DNA of 14,898 nucleotides from an uncultured Oscillospiraceae bacterium. Lineage in GTDB: Bacteria > Bacillota > Clostridia > Oscillospirales > Oscillospiraceae. The stretch is taken from the NCBI GenBank assembly GCA_934590505.1, contig CAKTPC010000044.1, forward strand, positions 1 through 14,898, read 5' to 3'. Shown in pieces: positions 13,431 to 14,898 of this stretch. Numbering within the stretch: the first letter of the stretch is position 1; every line of letters begins with the position of its first letter. The notes under the pieces are model-generated. The model made no database searches, had not been told where the DNA came from, and saw only the letters and a list, made by a program, of their open reading frames with translations. A program made the position numbers and the translations under genes.

Positions 13431-14615
13431 ATGCTCAACTTTGACTATTGCGTACCGACAAAGGTAATATTTGGCAGGGATACGGAGCTGCGTGTCGGAG
13501 AAGAAATCCTTGCATGCGGCGGGAAGAAAGTTCTTGTCGTATACGGCGGCAAGAGCGCGATCAATTCCGGACTGCTGGGAAAGGTGGAGAAGGTGCTGAC
13601 TGCGGCAGGACTGGAGTATTTCCTGCTTGGCGGGGTCAAACCGAATCCGCGGCTTTCAAAGGTGCGGGAAGGCACAGAGCTTGCGCTCGGCAAAGGGATA
13701 GATTTCCTGCTTGCCATAGGCGGCGGAAGTGTGATCGACACCGCGAAGGCGATCGGTTATGCCTTGGCGAACCCGGATGCCGACCTGTGGGATATGTTTA
13801 TCAGTAAGGCACCGGTCAAGGGCTGTGCGCCGGTTGGCGTGGTATTGACGATCGCAGCCTCCGGCAGTGAGACGAGCAATTCCTGCGTCATCACAAATGA
13901 GGACGGATGGTTTAAGAAATCCCTAAATACTGAGTTTGCAAGGCCGCGCTTTGCCATAATGAATCCTGAGCTTACATATAGTCTGCCGCCATTCCAGACG
14001 GCCTCCGGCGGTGCGGACATAATGATGCACACTCAGGAGAGATACTTCTCAAACGTAAAGAACACTGAGCTCGTTGACGCAATGGCAGAGGGGCTGCTTG
14101 TGACGGTGAAGAACAATATCGTCAAGGCGCTGAAAACTCCGGACGATTATAATGCCAGAGCCGAACTAATGTGGGCGGGCAGCCTCTCGCACAACGGCCT
14201 TACCGGAACCGGAAAACAGGGGGACTTTGCCTGCCACCGCATAGAGCATGAGCTGGGCGGAATGTTTGACGTTGCACACGGCGCAGGACTGGCGGCAATC
14301 TGGCAGAGCTGGGCAAGATATGTTGTTGCGGTAAATCCAGAGAGATTTGCAAAATTTGCCGTAAACGTCATGGGATGCACTATGAATTATGATGACCCGA
14401 TGGAAACAGCGCTTGCGGGCATAGAGGCAATGGGAGATTATTACAGGAAAATAGGCATGCCGACGAATCTCCGCGAGCTTGGCATAACAGAGCTTTCCGA
14501 TGAACAGATACATGAAATGGCGATGAAGTGCACGAATGACGATACCGCGCCTGTCGGCGCGTTCAAAAAGCTCTATGCAGCAGATGTGGAAACGATACTG
14601 AACATGGCCCGTTGA
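13431..14615 (+). CDS. Iron-containing alcohol dehydrogenase, butanol dehydrogenase/YqhD type
   Basis: A 394-residue group III alcohol dehydrogenase that interconverts aldehydes and alcohols with NAD(P)H. It has the family start LNFDYCVPTKVIFG, the nucleotide motif GGGSVIDTAK (97-106) and the complete iron-ligand set D196 and H200 (GGADIMMH), H269 (CHRIEHELGG) and H283 (AHGAGL), with the spacing known for E. coli YqhD. An ATG six bases upstream (13425) is in frame, but it lies only two bases from AAAGGA. The ATG at 13431 has normal spacing and matches the usual family N-terminus. The gene follows the second enolase-superfamily gene by 12 bases, so the two are co-expressed. In this locus it would reduce an aldehyde product or oxidise an alcohol substrate. 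A strong terminator follows. Confidence 0.92.
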   Translation: MLNFDYCVPTKVIFGRDTELRVGEEILACGGKKVLVVYGGKSAINSGLLGKVEKVLTAAGLEYFLLGGVKPNPRLSKVREGTELALGKGIDFLLAIGGGSVIDTAKAIGYALANPDADLWDMFISKAPVKGCAPVGVVLTIAASGSETSNSCVITNEDGWFKKSLNTEFARPRFAIMNPELTYSLPPFQTASGGADIMMHTQERYFSNVKNTELVDAMAEGLLVTVKNNIVKALKTPDDYNARAELMWAGSLSHNGLTGTGKQGDFACHRIEHELGGMFDVAHGAGLAAIWQSWARYVVAVNPERFAKFAVNVMGCTMNYDDPMETALAGIEAMGDYYRKIGMPTNLRELGITELSDEQIHEMAMKCTNDDTAPVGAFKKLYAADVETILNMAR

Positions 14616-14682
14616 ATCCGTGATCCGTGTGCGTAAGGCATGGGAAAGGATTTTCTCCATTCTAAAAATTGACTGACACGGC

Positions 14683-14722
14683 AAAGCCGCCGCAAGCGAT
14701 ACGAAGCTAGCGGCGGCTTTTT
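14683..14722 (+). terminator. Intrinsic terminator after the alcohol dehydrogenase gene
   Basis: AAAGCCGCCGC (14683-14693) and GCGGCGGCTTT (14710-14720) form a perfect 11-bp GC-rich stem followed by TT, giving a TTTTT run on the plus strand. It closes the regulator, enolase and dehydrogenase transcript. Confidence 0.9.
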
Positions 14723-14733
14723 ATGCTTCTAAA

Positions 14734-14780
14734 CTAAAAGTTGGGGTAACCGAGGAAATTCGGATACACTCAACTTTTAG
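14734..14780. repeat. 10-bp inverted repeat at the right edge
   Basis: CTAAAAGTTG (14734-14743) and CAACTTTTAG (14771-14780) are perfect inverted repeats, with CCGA/TCGG nested between them. It could be the terminator of a minus-strand gene entering from the right. A second 7-bp pair, CGGCTGA/TCAGCCG (14822-14841), lies nearer the edge. Confidence 0.4.
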
Positions 14781-14834
14781 CAGGTCCCGTCAAGATTTAT
14801 GCGCAAAATTATTTGCAGGCTCGGCTGAGTGAAG

Positions 14835-14897
14835 TCAGCCGGCAATAGAGGCGTCGTCCATGACCGCCTCCAAGTGCTTCATGTTCATGTACTTCTT
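14835..14897 (-). CDS. Possible C-terminus of a minus-strand gene entering from the right
   Basis: The minus-strand frame ending at a TGA (14835-14837) reads KKYMNMKHLEAVMDDASIAG, which has a protein-like composition, and inverted repeats that could terminate it follow. Only 20 codons are visible and I do not recognise the family. Another minus-strand frame is also open here, so this is a weak call. Confidence 0.3.
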   Translation of the reverse strand, partial: KKYMNMKHLEAVMDDASIAG

Positions 14898-14898
14898 G

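Overview
The window looks like a piece of a Clostridia-type Firmicutes genome, probably a gut anaerobe. The signs are strong AGGAGG-type ribosome binding sites, an LCGC lipobox, sigma-A-like promoters with 17-bp spacers, and HipA-like and DUF6076-like families that I know mainly from gut Firmicutes. No rRNA, tRNA, CRISPR array or complete insertion sequence is visible.

Left part (1 to about 3550) is a mobile-element module. A tyrosine integrase on the minus strand runs off the left edge. Behind it lies a 374-bp gene-free stretch packed with hairpins. Next comes a minus-strand RepA/DnaB-like AAA ATPase whose 5' end is interrupted by an in-frame TAG. It is separated from a divergent DUF6076-like zinc-finger gene by a region with four copies of a TAGATAAT-type box. 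The middle part (3700 to 6044) holds an AT-rich gene I do not recognise, a stand-alone HipA-like kinase with its own promoter and palindrome, and a small DUF6718-like protein. A perfect 16-bp inverted repeat acts as a convergent terminator and closes this half.

Right part (6160 to 14722) is a coherent catabolic locus. A minus-strand shikimate dehydrogenase (AroE) paralog is divergent from an operon encoding a mandelate racemase-subgroup enolase-superfamily enzyme and a complete TRAP transporter (DctP-type lipoprotein, DctQ-type and DctM-type membrane subunits). A second transcription unit encodes a GntR/FCD regulator, a second mandelate racemase-subgroup enzyme and a YqhD/butanol-dehydrogenase-like iron alcohol dehydrogenase, and ends at a strong intrinsic terminator. 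The likely logic is uptake of a hydroxylated organic acid by the TRAP system, dehydration, epimerisation or cycloisomerisation by the two enolase-superfamily enzymes, redox steps by the two dehydrogenases, and control by the GntR protein. The substrate cannot be read from the sequence.

Most worth a second look: the combination of an atypical AroE with two diverged MR-subgroup paralogs in one TRAP/GntR locus; the amber codon in the ATPase gene; and the hairpin-dense non-coding stretch next to the integrase. Whether the catabolic locus is cargo of the mobile element or flanking chromosome cannot be decided, because neither attachment site is visible.
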